From NCBI GenBank assembly GCA_947503005.1, contig CANNCA010000005.1:186001-250000 (forward strand): 64,000 bases of DNA, in the 5' to 3' direction. Below are positions 34,856 through 44,992 of the stretch, in pieces. Source of the stretch: an uncultured Flavobacteriaceae bacterium (GTDB lineage Bacteria > Bacteroidota > Bacteroidia > Flavobacteriales > Flavobacteriaceae). A program made the translations under genes and the position numbers. Under the pieces are notes generated by a model. That model saw nothing but the letters and a program-made list of their open reading frames with translations. It was not told the origin of the DNA and searched no databases. Position 1 is the first letter of the stretch, and every line of letters starts with the position of its first letter.

Positions 34856-37390
34856 TTAATCTCTTGAAGGAACCGAAATCTTATCCCCTAAAAATAATGC
34901 ATTTAAAAAGAGGCGATTGGTACCATACCAACTTCCTCTAAAATTAGGATTATCGGCAAAGAGAACCACCCGTCCACCACCAACTTTGCTCACAATCAAA
35001 GAGGCGGAATGTTTAACGTTTTCTTCCATATTCTTTTTGGTGATAAATCCATCGATCAATGGGTTTTTCGAATATTGGGCAACGGTGGCGTATTCATTCT
35101 TACTAGGCGCCAACCAAACCGTATTATTTTTGTAAACAGGAATGGAACTATCATGATATCCAAAAGCTAACGGATGCGTGGTATCGAGATCAACTTTGAG
35201 AATGATTCCGCCAACGCTTTCCTTGCCAAGATTTTCACCTGCGTCAACATAGGGTTTGCGTTCGACAATTTTAGTGGAGTCTTTGGTCAAAGAATCTCTT
35301 TCAACATCAATGAGCTTTTCTTTTACCATCTTCTTCTTGATAGCCCAACTAGAAGCTGTTCCTATGGTTATCAAGGTATTACCTTTGCTGACCCATGCCT
35401 TGATTTTTTCTTGTTGTTTTTTTGTCAAGTTATAATTTCCTGATACCATAACAAGCGTTGTGTATTTATCGAAAATCGTGCGATTGAAATTGCGCAGTGG
35501 TATTTTAGTAATCGGCATATGAACTCTAGTATCTAAGAGGTGCCAGACTTCACCGGCCTCATATGACCTTGTGCCGTTTCCAATGAGCATGGCCGCTTTT
35601 ACTTTTTTGACTGGCTGAACATAACGACTGCCCAGATCTACTCCTTGTAAACTATAACCCGAATCTACGCCGAATATGGGGACTTGATATTTCTCTTGCG
35701 CTTTTTGTAGCAATGAGAAAATTTCAGCAGCATCTTTCTTTTGTAAACTTACCGGAAGCACCAATGAACCGTATCCAAAACCCTTTGAGTTGCTACCCAC
35801 TTTTACGGTAAAAGGCTTGAAACTAGAGGAGAGTACCAATTCATTTTTCTGTAAATAATGAAGTGCTGCCGGAGCATTATAATCATCCCAATCAATGATA
35901 TATGCATAGTCCGATTTTTGTACCGGAGCCAACGTAATCAGATTTTCAGAATTGTCAACCTTATCCCCCAGATTCAGTGCTGTAACCGGTTTGTACTTCA
36001 TATTATAGAAGTTCGCAACTGACCAGGCCGAGGCATCATAATAAACACTATCACGATATTTCGTATAGGTTTCGAACATGGTCTGTACCATTCGATATTG
36101 TGGTTGTTTGGTAGGGACAACATATCGATTTCCTGATTTGTATACATCGATTTGATGTTTCAACAATTTGTCAACAAAAGCTTTGGTTCTATTCGCGTCG
36201 TAATCATCTCCAAAGGAATACCCACGGATTTTGCTTTTACCTGCTCTAGTCAACGCACTTTTGAAAAAGTCTTGTTGGTACTTGCGCATGTAAGCTTTAT
36301 TGGCCACCGCAGTTTTAACGGTTGTGATACCCGAAGTATATTGATTACGAATGGTGAACGGAAATGTTATTTTACCGAAGGCGGTTTTTTGCTCGTGACC
36401 TCTTGAACTTGCTTGTTCAAAAAGTAGTCCAAGGCCACCTTGAATGTCAGGATAGGATGATCCGTACCCTGGATACGTGCCATCAAAAACCTCTTTCGTA
36501 AAGTAAAAAGAGCCAATACTGTCCAAGGCTTTTGCAAATTCAGCACCGAACATATTATTCAAGTCTTCATAGTTTTCCTTTGGCATAATGGGATCTAATG
36601 AACCGTTGGTCTTCATGGGTTCGAAGAAATATGTAGCGTTTGAACCCATTTCGTGAAAATCGGTAACCACATTCGGATACCATTCATGAAACCATTTCAA
36701 CTTGCCTTGGCTTTCTGGATTTATAGCCAATAGCCAATCACGGTTCAAATCAAACCAATAGTGATTGGTGCGCCCTCCTGGCCAATATTCGTTATGCTCT
36801 GCATCTTGAGGGTCGGCAACATTGGGCTTGCCTTGATAGGTATTGGCCCATTGCGTATGGCGATCTCTACCATCGGGATTGATCGTAGGATCTACCATAA
36901 TGACCGCATTTTTGATATATTTTAAAATTTCTGGACTGTTCGATGCGGCAAAGGTGTAGGCGGTAAGTAGTGCCGCCTCAGAACTTGAGGGCTCATTACC
37001 GTGTACGTTGTACGCTAAATTGATAAAGATGGGTACATCATCGTAATTGGAAACTGTTTTGGTAGGGTCGGTAAATGCTAAATGTTGTTGTTTTAGATTA
37101 TCTAAATTAGAAAGATTTTCAGGTGAGGTAATGGTCAGCATTACCAGTTTTCGCCCTTCATGTGTTTTGCCATACTGATAAATTGAGGCACGCTCCGATG
37201 TTTCTGCGAGCTTGGTGAAATAAGCCACGATTAAGTCATGCCTGGTATGGTGTTTACCAATGCCATAACCTAGAAATTCTTCCGGACTAGGTACGGATTC
37301 ATTGAAGGGATGGAATTTCTTTAAAAAATAGTCTTGTGCTTGAATCGAGGTACTGACAAACAGCACCAAAAGGAGTAATTTTTTGAACAT
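34856..37390 (-). CDS. Secreted M14 zinc carboxypeptidase with C-terminal GATase-like domain
   Basis: An 844-residue exported peptidase (signal MFKKLLLLVLFVSTSIQA). The M14 domain covers about residues 30-370: zinc ligands His130 and Glu133 (NVHGNEPSSSE), substrate-binding INPDGRDRHTQW and WFDLNRDW, third ligand in VTDFHEMGS, and the catalytic-Glu region GLLFEQASSRGHE. The later part (about 560-690) resembles a class I glutamine-amidotransferase fold without clear catalytic Cys (AAMLIGNGTRSYEAGEVW, TLVMVSGNYNLT). This long two-domain form is common in marine Bacteroidota and probably digests external peptides. Confidence 0.92.
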   Translation of the reverse strand: MFKKLLLLVLFVSTSIQAQDYFLKKFHPFNESVPSPEEFLGYGIGKHHTRHDLIVAYFTKLAETSERASIYQYGKTHEGRKLVMLTITSPENLSNLDNLKQQHLAFTDPTKTVSNYDDVPIFINLAYNVHGNEPSSSEAALLTAYTFAASNSPEILKYIKNAVIMVDPTINPDGRDRHTQWANTYQGKPNVADPQDAEHNEYWPGGRTNHYWFDLNRDWLLAINPESQGKLKWFHEWYPNVVTDFHEMGSNATYFFEPMKTNGSLDPIMPKENYEDLNNMFGAEFAKALDSIGSFYFTKEVFDGTYPGYGSSYPDIQGGLGLLFEQASSRGHEQKTAFGKITFPFTIRNQYTSGITTVKTAVANKAYMRKYQQDFFKSALTRAGKSKIRGYSFGDDYDANRTKAFVDKLLKHQIDVYKSGNRYVVPTKQPQYRMVQTMFETYTKYRDSVYYDASAWSVANFYNMKYKPVTALNLGDKVDNSENLITLAPVQKSDYAYIIDWDDYNAPAALHYLQKNELVLSSSFKPFTVKVGSNSKGFGYGSLVLPVSLQKKDAAEIFSLLQKAQEKYQVPIFGVDSGYSLQGVDLGSRYVQPVKKVKAAMLIGNGTRSYEAGEVWHLLDTRVHMPITKIPLRNFNRTIFDKYTTLVMVSGNYNLTKKQQEKIKAWVSKGNTLITIGTASSWAIKKKMVKEKLIDVERDSLTKDSTKIVERKPYVDAGENLGKESVGGIILKVDLDTTHPLAFGYHDSSIPVYKNNTVWLAPSKNEYATVAQYSKNPLIDGFITKKNMEENVKHSASLIVSKVGGGRVVLFADNPNFRGSWYGTNRLFLNALFLGDKISVPSRD

Positions 37391-37465
37391 AAAAATGTGG
37401 ATTAATTAGTCGTACTAAATATAAGTATAATAGAAGTATCCTTTTATGTTCTATGAAAGAATTAG

Positions 37466-38680
37466 TTAGGCAATTGCGGGAATCTGTTGATGAATCTCCT
37501 TGAACTTTACGATGTAATGTGTTCCTTTTTTAGTAATGTCCCGAACTATAGAGCCCCTCAATTGTCTTGCCAAATTGTGGATTAACTTAAGCCCTAAAGA
37601 CTTAGTTGTTTTGTGATTGATGGTTTCCGAAAAGCCAATTCCGGTATCTCCGATATTTAAAATATATTCATCAAAATCACCTTTACGTAATCTGATGAAA
37701 ATAACACCCTGACTATCATCGACGATACCGTATTTCAATGCATTGGTTACGGCTTCGTTAATCAAAAGTCCCAGTGGAATAGCGGTATCAATATTCAATT
37801 TCACATCTGGGATATCAATATCAAGAGTAATATTTTTACTCGTACCCTTTATAGAGCGTACCAAGTATTCTGCAAGTTCCTGTACATAGGATTTGTAGCC
37901 TATTTTTGAAATATCCTCGCGCATATATAGCATTTCGTGTACCATGGCCATGGCAATTACCCTATTTTGACTGTTTTTTAAAAGGGTTTTAATCTTGGTA
38001 TCATCCACATTTCGAGCTTGTAGACTTAGTAAACTGGACACAGTTTGAAGATTGTTTTTCACTCTGTGGTGTACTTCTTTCAGCAGATTTTCTTTTTCAT
38101 TGATTTTCGCCTCTAACTGATCTTTGGTTTTATAAAGGGTATGGTGTGCGTGTAATAGATTTTTGCCAAAAACCCCTCCTAGAAGATAAACTGAGAACAA
38201 TACACTTAAAAGAGCGAAAATATCCTTTGATTTTTCTGGTATTACGTTTGAGACAAAACTAAAATCAGCTATGCTTTGTGAGTAAATCAAAACGATGATA
38301 AGTAAGTTCAAATTCAAATAAAGTGTCCCATATTTTTTGGTAGTAACATAACCTGCAACAACAATTAATGCCAAAACGAAAATAAATGGGCTATTAATGC
38401 CGCCACTATAGAGTGTTATGACACTTGCCCCGGCCAATGTCATTATCGAAACTACGTTGTAGGTCAAAGTCAGATTTTTATGGTAGTAGTACAAAATAGT
38501 ATTGATGAGGTTCAGAATACCAAACCCAAGAAATACCCACGGAATTACCTCTTTGATGCCCAAGAAAAACAGGCAGATGCAACAAAACAATATTGAAAAG
38601 AAAGAGGTGAAGTAATTGACTCGGAGTACTAAACGTGCCTTGTTTGCAAGACGCCCTTCCAGTTTTTTATTCGAATCCAT
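37466..38680 (-). CDS. Membrane sensor histidine kinase (HisKA_2 type)
   Basis: A 404-residue kinase. About six hydrophobic segments occupy residues 20-185 without an obvious periplasmic sensor. A short coiled coil follows, then the HisKA_2 box EVHHRVKNNLQTVSSLLSLQ with the phosphoacceptor His. The HATPase domain has INEAVTNALKYG (N box) and GDTGIGF (G1). These EAL/LuxR-like HWE-related kinases often respond to light or membrane signals. No response regulator gene is adjacent, so it is an orphan in this window. A 236-base gap upstream holds no recognised feature. Confidence 0.92.
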   Translation of the reverse strand: MDSNKKLEGRLANKARLVLRVNYFTSFFSILFCCICLFFLGIKEVIPWVFLGFGILNLINTILYYYHKNLTLTYNVVSIMTLAGASVITLYSGGINSPFIFVLALIVVAGYVTTKKYGTLYLNLNLLIIVLIYSQSIADFSFVSNVIPEKSKDIFALLSVLFSVYLLGGVFGKNLLHAHHTLYKTKDQLEAKINEKENLLKEVHHRVKNNLQTVSSLLSLQARNVDDTKIKTLLKNSQNRVIAMAMVHEMLYMREDISKIGYKSYVQELAEYLVRSIKGTSKNITLDIDIPDVKLNIDTAIPLGLLINEAVTNALKYGIVDDSQGVIFIRLRKGDFDEYILNIGDTGIGFSETINHKTTKSLGLKLIHNLARQLRGSIVRDITKKGTHYIVKFKEIHQQIPAIA

Positions 38681-38916
38681 AGCGGTTTTATTTGGTATTC
38701 AGGGATTGATTTTCAGATGAGTTCGGCATCTATCGATTTTGAACTACAAAACCGAATTCCGTAGTAAAACTAAATATGTTTTAGCACATTAGAGTGGTAT
38801 ATTTTATTTTATTTGGAATTTGAAACATGTAGTGGGGGAAGTTGAATGCTTTGTTATTTACGAATTTAGTAGTGTTTCGGATGTACTCAATTACGCATAC
38901 CTGTATGCTGTATATT

Positions 38917-40311
38917 CTATGAGCGTTCCGCTTTTGGTGTAAGTTCCGTAAGGTCATCTATTTTAATCGCATTACCACTCTCGATACTTCTTCTGGCTGC
39001 AATTCCTATTAATATGGACATTGCGCCATCTCTGATACCCGCTCCTCGACCGAATTCATCTTCCATGTCAGGGGTTTTGAATATTTTATCTTGAAGCCTA
39101 CCATCACCACCCCCGTGACCGTTTCTTTCGACGTCGACACTTAAGGTTTCATGGTCTTTCCATAATTTATGAAGGATGATAGGTTGAGTGTCGAATTCTG
39201 TTTCTCCCGACTGTTCCATTTCTTTTGCGTGCATCTCCGCTTGGTCAACCTTGATATTTTCGTTATACGGGATATCCAGCCAAGCTTCTATTCGGCCTTC
39301 TGTACCATTGAATGAAACGCGCCAGCCTTCAAAAGGGGAGTAGGTGGTCAGTGAATAGTTGACAACGACATTATTGGCATACTTTATTTGGGCCGACATT
39401 TTATCGTAGATATCGATATCCTCACGGAAGAGACAGTTGTCGCGTATATACCCATCTTCATGTTCATGGTCTACATAGAGTTTCATGGACCGCTCATCTT
39501 TTGTAATGTCCCAATAAAAATCACATTTGGATTTATGATCACATGTTCTGCAATTGTCACCTTTGAAAGGTCCGTTCTTACCATAGAACTCCAAATCTCC
39601 GTATGCAAAAACTTCGCTCGGTTCTGAGTTGATCCACCAGTTCAATAAATCAAAATGGTGTGTCGCTTTATGCACCCATAGTGAGCCGCCACTATTCATT
39701 TCACCATGCCATCTTCTAAAATAGGAAGCACCATGATATGTGTTCAAATACCAATGAAAATCAACGGAAACCAGTTTTCCTATGGACTTGTCTTTGAGCA
39801 ATTTTTTGATTTCAGTAGCATACGGACTCCAGCGATAATTGAAACCTACAATCAAGTTTTTATCCGATTTTTTCTCTGCATCGAGAATCGCTTGACATTT
39901 TTTCTCGTCAATGGTCAATGGTTTTTCGGTGAGTACATCGCATCCCATTTCCAAACCTTTGATGATGAATTCATGGTGGGTTGAATCTTTTGTGGTTACG
40001 ATGACCAAATCAGGTTTGGTAGTCTTTAGCATTTCATCAAAATTGACGAACGTTGGGCAATTGGTACCAATGTACTTTTTTCCATATTCTAATCTGCTCG
40101 GATTGATATCACTAAGGCCAACAAATTCCAAGATATCGGAATATTCGTCAATTAAACGTTTTCCCCAGAAAGTCGTTCCTCGAATACCGGTGCCTACCAA
40201 AACAACCCTTAATTTTTTTGAAATGCCAAAACTAAAAGCATGTAACGGCATTGCCGTAGAAGCAGCCAGCATACTAATTGAGGTCAGAAATTTTCGTCGG
40301 GAAGATGTCAT
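38917..40311 (-). CDS. Tat-exported Gfo/Idh/MocA oxidoreductase with cysteine cluster
   Basis: A 464-residue enzyme starting at the ATG at 40311 with a Tat signal (TSSRRKFLTSISMLAAS). An upstream start would run through the secA terminator and is rejected. The Rossmann motif is VVLVGTGIRGT and the active-site EKP is at residues 129-131 (VLTEKPLTID). A four-Cys set (Cys254, Cys257, Cys263, Cys293: NCRTCDHKSKC and RDNCLF) could bind zinc or iron. Similar CxxC clusters are known in a sub-branch of the family. Likely acts on a sugar or cyclitol in the periplasm. Not adjacent to other sugar genes. Confidence 0.9.
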   Translation of the reverse strand: MTSSRRKFLTSISMLAASTAMPLHAFSFGISKKLRVVLVGTGIRGTTFWGKRLIDEYSDILEFVGLSDINPSRLEYGKKYIGTNCPTFVNFDEMLKTTKPDLVIVTTKDSTHHEFIIKGLEMGCDVLTEKPLTIDEKKCQAILDAEKKSDKNLIVGFNYRWSPYATEIKKLLKDKSIGKLVSVDFHWYLNTYHGASYFRRWHGEMNSGGSLWVHKATHHFDLLNWWINSEPSEVFAYGDLEFYGKNGPFKGDNCRTCDHKSKCDFYWDITKDERSMKLYVDHEHEDGYIRDNCLFREDIDIYDKMSAQIKYANNVVVNYSLTTYSPFEGWRVSFNGTEGRIEAWLDIPYNENIKVDQAEMHAKEMEQSGETEFDTQPIILHKLWKDHETLSVDVERNGHGGGDGRLQDKIFKTPDMEDEFGRGAGIRDGAMSILIGIAARRSIESGNAIKIDDLTELTPKAERS

Positions 40312-40402
40312 CTTAAAAGGGATTGGTTCTTCTTTAAAGATATTGAATTTTTTGGCAAGTTTACCCAACTGCGCTAAGAATGACACAATAGCTATGGAAA
40401 CG

Positions 40403-40432
40403 AAAAACGGCAACCAATTGGTCGCCGTTTTT
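40403..40432 (-). terminator. Rho-independent terminator after secA
   Basis: Long inverted repeat AAAAACGGC (40403-40411) and GCCGTTTTT (40424-40432), whose loop itself contains the palindrome ACCAATTGGT. It lies 20 bases after the secA stop on the minus strand and ends in T5. Confidence 0.88.
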
Positions 40433-40451
40433 CATTGATGTACTTTAATCT

Positions 40452-43400
40452 TTAATGCTCGGTTAAAACCCATTCACCCTTTGCGATAAGAGGTTCGGCT
40501 TGCTTGTATTTGACCACTTTGCTTTCACCGCTCATGATATTCTTGATGGTAACACGATCGTTTCTACCAATTTTCGGTTGTTCACGAACAATGGTTTCGG
40601 TCACTGCCGGTCTTCCACCTTGATTTTGACCAATAGCTCTACTTTGAGCAGCTCTTTCGTCGCTATTAGGGATTTCCTCTTTCGATGTTTGCAGGTTCTC
40701 TTTTGGTCTACGAACATTTCTTTCCTCTTGAATTTCATTCGGACTACCACTGGGCAATTCTCCTTTGAACAAGAAAGAAACCACTTCTTTATTCACTTTA
40801 TCGATCATACCCTTGAACAGTTCAAAAGCTTCGAACTTATAAATTAATAGTGGATCCTTTTGCTCGTGAACAGCCAACTGAACGGATTGCTTCAATTCAT
40901 CCATCTTGCGCAAGTGAGTTTTCCATGCGTCATCTATAATAGCCAATGTGATGTTTTTCTCGAAGTCAGTTACCAGCTGCTTTCCGTTACTTTCATAAGC
41001 GTCCTTTAAATTGGTGACCACGTTTAAGGTTTTTATCCCATCGGTAAATGGAACTACAATACGTTCGAATTTGTTCGTTGCATCTTCATAAACCTGTTTG
41101 ATTACCGGGAAAGCCGTTTCAGCATTCCGTTGAATTTTATCTTGGTAATGGTCGTAAGCATGTTTATAAACCTTATTGGAAATATCCTGTACTGACATTT
41201 TCTCGAACTCGCCTTCTGAAACCGGCGATGTAATTGAAAAGTACTTTATCAACTCGAATTCAAAATTCTTGTAATCGTTGGCAGCTTTATTGGTATCGGT
41301 TACGACCTCACAGGTGTCATAAACCATATTTGCGATGTCTACCTGAAGTCGTTCGCCTTGAAGTGCATGTCGTCTTCTTTTGTAAACCACCTCTCTTTGG
41401 GCATTCATAACATCATCATATTCCAAAAGTCGCTTACGAACACCGAAGTTGTTCTCTTCCACTTTTTTCTGAGCCCGCTCAATGGATTTGGTCATCATCG
41501 AATGTTGAATAACTTCACCTTCTTCAAGGCCCATTTTATCCATCATTTTGGCCACTCTATCAGAACCAAATAAACGCATCAGATTATCCTCTAATGAGAC
41601 ATAAAATTGCGAACTTCCCGGATCTCCTTGACGACCGGAACGGCCACGCAACTGTCTATCTACACGACGTGAATCATGTCTTTCAGTACCAACAATTGCA
41701 AGCCCTCCAGCAGCTTTTACCTCGTCGGACAATTTAATATCGGTTCCACGACCTGCCATGTTCGTTGCGATGGTCACGATTCCAGATTTACCCGCTTCAG
41801 CAACAACATCGGCTTCTTTTTTGTGCAATTTCGCGTTCAATACATTGTGTGGTACTTTCCGTATATTGAGCATGCGTGATAGCAACTCAGATATTTCAAC
41901 GGAGGTAGTACCAATTAAGACCGGTCTTCCCGCTTGGGATAGTTTTGTTACTTCATCAATGATTGCATTGTACTTTTCTCGCTTTGTCTTATAAATCAAA
42001 TCATTGCGGTCATCGCGGGCGATGGGTCGATTGGTGGGTATTTCCATTACGTCCAACTTGTAAATTTCCCAGAATTCACCTGCTTCCGTAATTGCAGTAC
42101 CTGTCATACCGGACAATTTGCGGTACATTCTAAAGTAATTCTGCAACGTAACCGTTGCAAAGGTTTGTGTCAATGCCTCGATTTTTACATTTTCTTTCGC
42201 TTCAATGGCTTGGTGTAACCCATCGGAATATCGACGACCGTCCATGATACGGCCAGTCTGCTCATCCACAATCATTACTTTATTGTCCATTACTACATAC
42301 TCTACATCTTTCTCAAAAAGGGTGTAGGCCTTGAGCAATTGGCTCATGGTATGAATGCGCTCGCTTTTTACCGTAAATTCTTTAAAGAGTTCTTCTTTGA
42401 GCTCTGCCTCTTTTTCAATATCAAGATTTTGACTTTCTATCTGGGCGATTTCGCTACCAATATCAGGCATAACGAAAAAGTCTTTGTCCTGAACTCCAGA
42501 AATATATTCAATTCCCTTATCGGTCAATTCGATTTGATTGTTTTTCTCCTCGATAACGAATAGCAAATCTTCATCAACCTTGGGCATCTCACGATTGTTA
42601 TCCTGCATGTAGAAGTTCTCCGTCTTCTGCAATAATTGCTTGATACCTTCTTCACTCAAAAATTTGATAAGTGCCTTATTTTTGGGTAAACCTCTGTGAA
42701 CACGAAGTAATAGAAAACCACCTTCTTTGGTATCTCCTGCCGCAATTAGTTTTTTCGCTTCCGCCAAGACACCTGTTAAATGTTGCCTTTGCTTTTGAAC
42801 GATATCGGAAATCTTTGGTTTTAGTTCGTTGAATTCGTGACGGTCGCCCTCGGGTACCGGTCCGGAAATAATCAAAGGTGTACGGGCATCATCAACAAGT
42901 ACAGAATCGACCTCATCGACTATCGCGTAGTTGTGCGGACGTTGCACCAAATCTTTTGGTGTATGTGCCATATTATCCCTTAGGTAATCGAAACCAAATT
43001 CATTATTGGTACCATAAGTTATATCTGCATTATAAGCAGCTCTACGGCCATCAGAGTTGGGTTTATGATGATCTATACAATCAATGGTAAGTCCGTGAAA
43101 TTGAAAAATTGGGGCCATCCAAGCACTATCACGTTTGGCCAGATAGTCGTTAACCGTTACTAAGTGTGCTCCGTTGCCAGTTAGTGCGTTTAGATATAGT
43201 GGAAGTGTTGCAACTAAAGTTTTTCCTTCACCTGTTTGCATTTCGGCGATTTTACCTTGATGCATTGCGATGCCACCAATGAGCTGTACATCATAATGAA
43301 TCATATCCCATGTCACTGGTTTTCCAGCGGCATCCCAAGAGTTACTCCAACTAGCGTTATCACCATTCAAAGTGACATAATCTTTAGTACCGGAAAGTAC

Positions 43401-43814
43401 TCTGTCATATTCCGAAGCTGTTACCTCTAGGGTTGTGTTATGTACAAAACGTTTTGCTGTTTCCTTGACTACGGCGAAAGCTTCCGGTAGGATATCGTTT
43501 AAGGTATTTTCCGAAATTTTATAGGCCTCTTCTTTGAGTCCGTCAATTTCAGCATAGATGTCTTCGTTCTTATCTATGTCGGTTGAGGCTTTTACCTCTT
43601 CTTCCAACTTTGCGATTTTTTCATCAAGTTCGCTTCGATCTTCCTTGATTCTTTTTTTGAACTCCAACGTTTTCATCCGGAGCTCATCGTGGGACAGCCC
43701 TTCTAGCAAAGCTTCGAATGACTTAATCTGATCCACTATCGGCTGTAGGCCTTTCACATCTTTTTGAGACTTGTCACCTACGAAAGCCTTTAGTACTGAA
43801 TTTAAAAAACTCAT
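40452..43814 (-). CDS. secA: Preprotein translocase ATPase SecA
   Basis: An 1120-residue SecA, the motor that pushes preproteins through SecYEG. Walker A is MQTGEGKTLVATLP, the DEAD-like motif VDEVDSVLVDDARTPLIISG, and motif VI is IVGTERHDSRRVDRQLRGRSGRQGDPG (cited as DRQLRGRSGRQGDPG). It is about 220 residues longer than the E. coli protein, owing to insertions after the first ATPase motifs and in the C-terminal part. This is normal for Bacteroidota. The C-terminus ends GEWVLTEH without the CxCx8CH zinc motif. It is transcribed alone, with a terminator behind. Confidence 0.97.
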   Translation of the reverse strand: MSFLNSVLKAFVGDKSQKDVKGLQPIVDQIKSFEALLEGLSHDELRMKTLEFKKRIKEDRSELDEKIAKLEEEVKASTDIDKNEDIYAEIDGLKEEAYKISENTLNDILPEAFAVVKETAKRFVHNTTLEVTASEYDRVLSGTKDYVTLNGDNASWSNSWDAAGKPVTWDMIHYDVQLIGGIAMHQGKIAEMQTGEGKTLVATLPLYLNALTGNGAHLVTVNDYLAKRDSAWMAPIFQFHGLTIDCIDHHKPNSDGRRAAYNADITYGTNNEFGFDYLRDNMAHTPKDLVQRPHNYAIVDEVDSVLVDDARTPLIISGPVPEGDRHEFNELKPKISDIVQKQRQHLTGVLAEAKKLIAAGDTKEGGFLLLRVHRGLPKNKALIKFLSEEGIKQLLQKTENFYMQDNNREMPKVDEDLLFVIEEKNNQIELTDKGIEYISGVQDKDFFVMPDIGSEIAQIESQNLDIEKEAELKEELFKEFTVKSERIHTMSQLLKAYTLFEKDVEYVVMDNKVMIVDEQTGRIMDGRRYSDGLHQAIEAKENVKIEALTQTFATVTLQNYFRMYRKLSGMTGTAITEAGEFWEIYKLDVMEIPTNRPIARDDRNDLIYKTKREKYNAIIDEVTKLSQAGRPVLIGTTSVEISELLSRMLNIRKVPHNVLNAKLHKKEADVVAEAGKSGIVTIATNMAGRGTDIKLSDEVKAAGGLAIVGTERHDSRRVDRQLRGRSGRQGDPGSSQFYVSLEDNLMRLFGSDRVAKMMDKMGLEEGEVIQHSMMTKSIERAQKKVEENNFGVRKRLLEYDDVMNAQREVVYKRRRHALQGERLQVDIANMVYDTCEVVTDTNKAANDYKNFEFELIKYFSITSPVSEGEFEKMSVQDISNKVYKHAYDHYQDKIQRNAETAFPVIKQVYEDATNKFERIVVPFTDGIKTLNVVTNLKDAYESNGKQLVTDFEKNITLAIIDDAWKTHLRKMDELKQSVQLAVHEQKDPLLIYKFEAFELFKGMIDKVNKEVVSFLFKGELPSGSPNEIQEERNVRRPKENLQTSKEEIPNSDERAAQSRAIGQNQGGRPAVTETIVREQPKIGRNDRVTIKNIMSGESKVVKYKQAEPLIAKGEWVLTEH

Positions 43815-44029
43815 AGTAATATTTTATTGGTATAGAAGTACCGTTTTCCTAATCATTACGACGGCACCTTACGTTTTAAGTTATAATTCCTTTTGATGAA
43901 CAAAAGGCATTCCAGTTTACTTTTATAGCTCAATCTGGCGTGTAATCTGCCAAAATTACCGAAACCTAGGGAAAGTCCATAAAAAAAAGCCTCGAAAGAG
44001 GCTTTTAAATTTAATTTAAACTAAATATA
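43815..44029. other. Intergenic region upstream of secA
   Basis: 215 bases containing the presumed secA promoter and the terminator of the DUF2795 gene. No ORF, tRNA or clear secM-like leader peptide was seen. Confidence 0.4.
43981..44006 (-). terminator. Rho-independent terminator after the DUF2795 gene
   Basis: Stem AAAAGCCTC / GAGGCTTTT with a GAAA tetraloop, followed on the minus strand by T8. It ends 24 bases after the stop of the small gene. Adjacent T residues on the plus side make it potentially bidirectional. Confidence 0.88.
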
Positions 44030-44254
44030 TCAATATTCATCCTCATTCCAGAGGTAGTCTTCTTCTGTGGGATAGTCGGGCCAAATTTCTTCGATCGATT
44101 CGTAGATTTCTCCACCTTCCTCTTCCATCGATTGCAGGTTTTCAACAACCTCCAAAGGCGCACCTGTACGAATTGAGTAATCGATTAATTCGTCTTTTGT
44201 GGCGGGCCATGGCGCATCACTTAAATAAGATGCTAATTCTAATGTCCAATACAT
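44030..44254 (-). CDS. DUF2795 domain small protein
   Basis: A 74-residue acidic protein of the DUF2795 group: WTLELASYLSDAPWPATKDELIDYSIRTGAPLEVVENL, quoted here as YLSDAPWPATKDELIDY and TGAPLEVVENL. It is typical of small Flavobacteriia proteins with a helical, possibly RNA- or protein-binding fold. The tail is very acidic (EEEGGEIYESIEEIWPD). Function unknown. It is monocistronic, with its own terminator. Confidence 0.88.
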   Translation of the reverse strand: MYWTLELASYLSDAPWPATKDELIDYSIRTGAPLEVVENLQSMEEEGGEIYESIEEIWPDYPTEEDYLWNEDEY

Positions 44255-44379
44255 GGTAAAAGTTTGATTTTAATTTTTTTGCAAAAGTAATTTTTAAAAC
44301 GAGACAGCCAAGTTATTTGCTGCTTTTTATAGAATTATTTTTGCATTATTAATTTGATAACGAAGAAATAGCGGATTTA

Positions 44380-44955
44380 TTAGTTTTTTTTCTCAGGAAT
44401 CCATTTTATCTCGTCTGCTTGAACGTCTGAGGACAATTTTCGTGCCAAGACAAAGAGGTAGTCCGATAGTCGATTGATATAGTGAAGTAAGCGTTCGTCA
44501 AAAGGTTCATTTTCATTTAAATGGGTAGCTAAGCGTTCTGCTCGTCTACACACCGTTCGGGCTATGTGACAATATGACACTGTAGTATGACCGCCAGGAA
44601 GTATAAAATGGGTCATTGGGGGAAGGTTTTCGTTCATCGAATCTATTTCCTTCTCGAGAAATTTAACATCGGATTCCGATATTTTCGGAATATTGAGCCG
44701 TTCTTTTCCACTTTTTAGAATCGATTTTTCAGGATCGGTGGCCAGAATGGCACCGACCGTGAATAGTTTCTCTTGAATTGAAACCAGAGCGTTCTTTAAA
44801 TGGGTATCGATTTCTTGATCGCGCAGCAGTCCTAGCCAAGAATTAAGCTCGTCGATAGTGCCGTAGCTTTCAATTCTGATATGGTGCTTTGCAACGCGGG
44901 TACCTCCAAAAAGTGCAGTTGTACCCTTGTCACCTGTCTTGGTATAAATTTTCAT
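44380..44955 (-). CDS. pduO: Cob(I)alamin adenosyltransferase, PduO type
   Basis: A 191-residue ATP:corrinoid adenosyltransferase making adenosylcobalamin. The N-terminal ATP-binding block IYTKTGDKGTTALFGG and the later ESYGTIDELNSWLG are conserved, as are HFILPGGH, CRRAERLA and HYINRLSDYLFVLAR. The product is the cofactor of methylmalonyl-CoA mutase, whose chaperone MeaB is encoded at 8787-9833. The small membrane ORF lies upstream, 37 bases away on the same strand. Confidence 0.95.
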   Translation of the reverse strand: MKIYTKTGDKGTTALFGGTRVAKHHIRIESYGTIDELNSWLGLLRDQEIDTHLKNALVSIQEKLFTVGAILATDPEKSILKSGKERLNIPKISESDVKFLEKEIDSMNENLPPMTHFILPGGHTTVSYCHIARTVCRRAERLATHLNENEPFDERLLHYINRLSDYLFVLARKLSSDVQADEIKWIPEKKN

Positions 44956-44992
44956 ATTTCTTTCAAGAGTAAATTGACTTCTAAAGAACTAA

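Noticed and set aside
40312-40413. Extended start of the second oxidoreductase
   Set aside because: It would pass through the secA terminator; the ATG at 40311 begins a clean Tat signal.
43815-44029. SecM-like regulatory leader before secA
   Set aside because: No suitable short ORF with an arrest-like sequence was seen in the gap.
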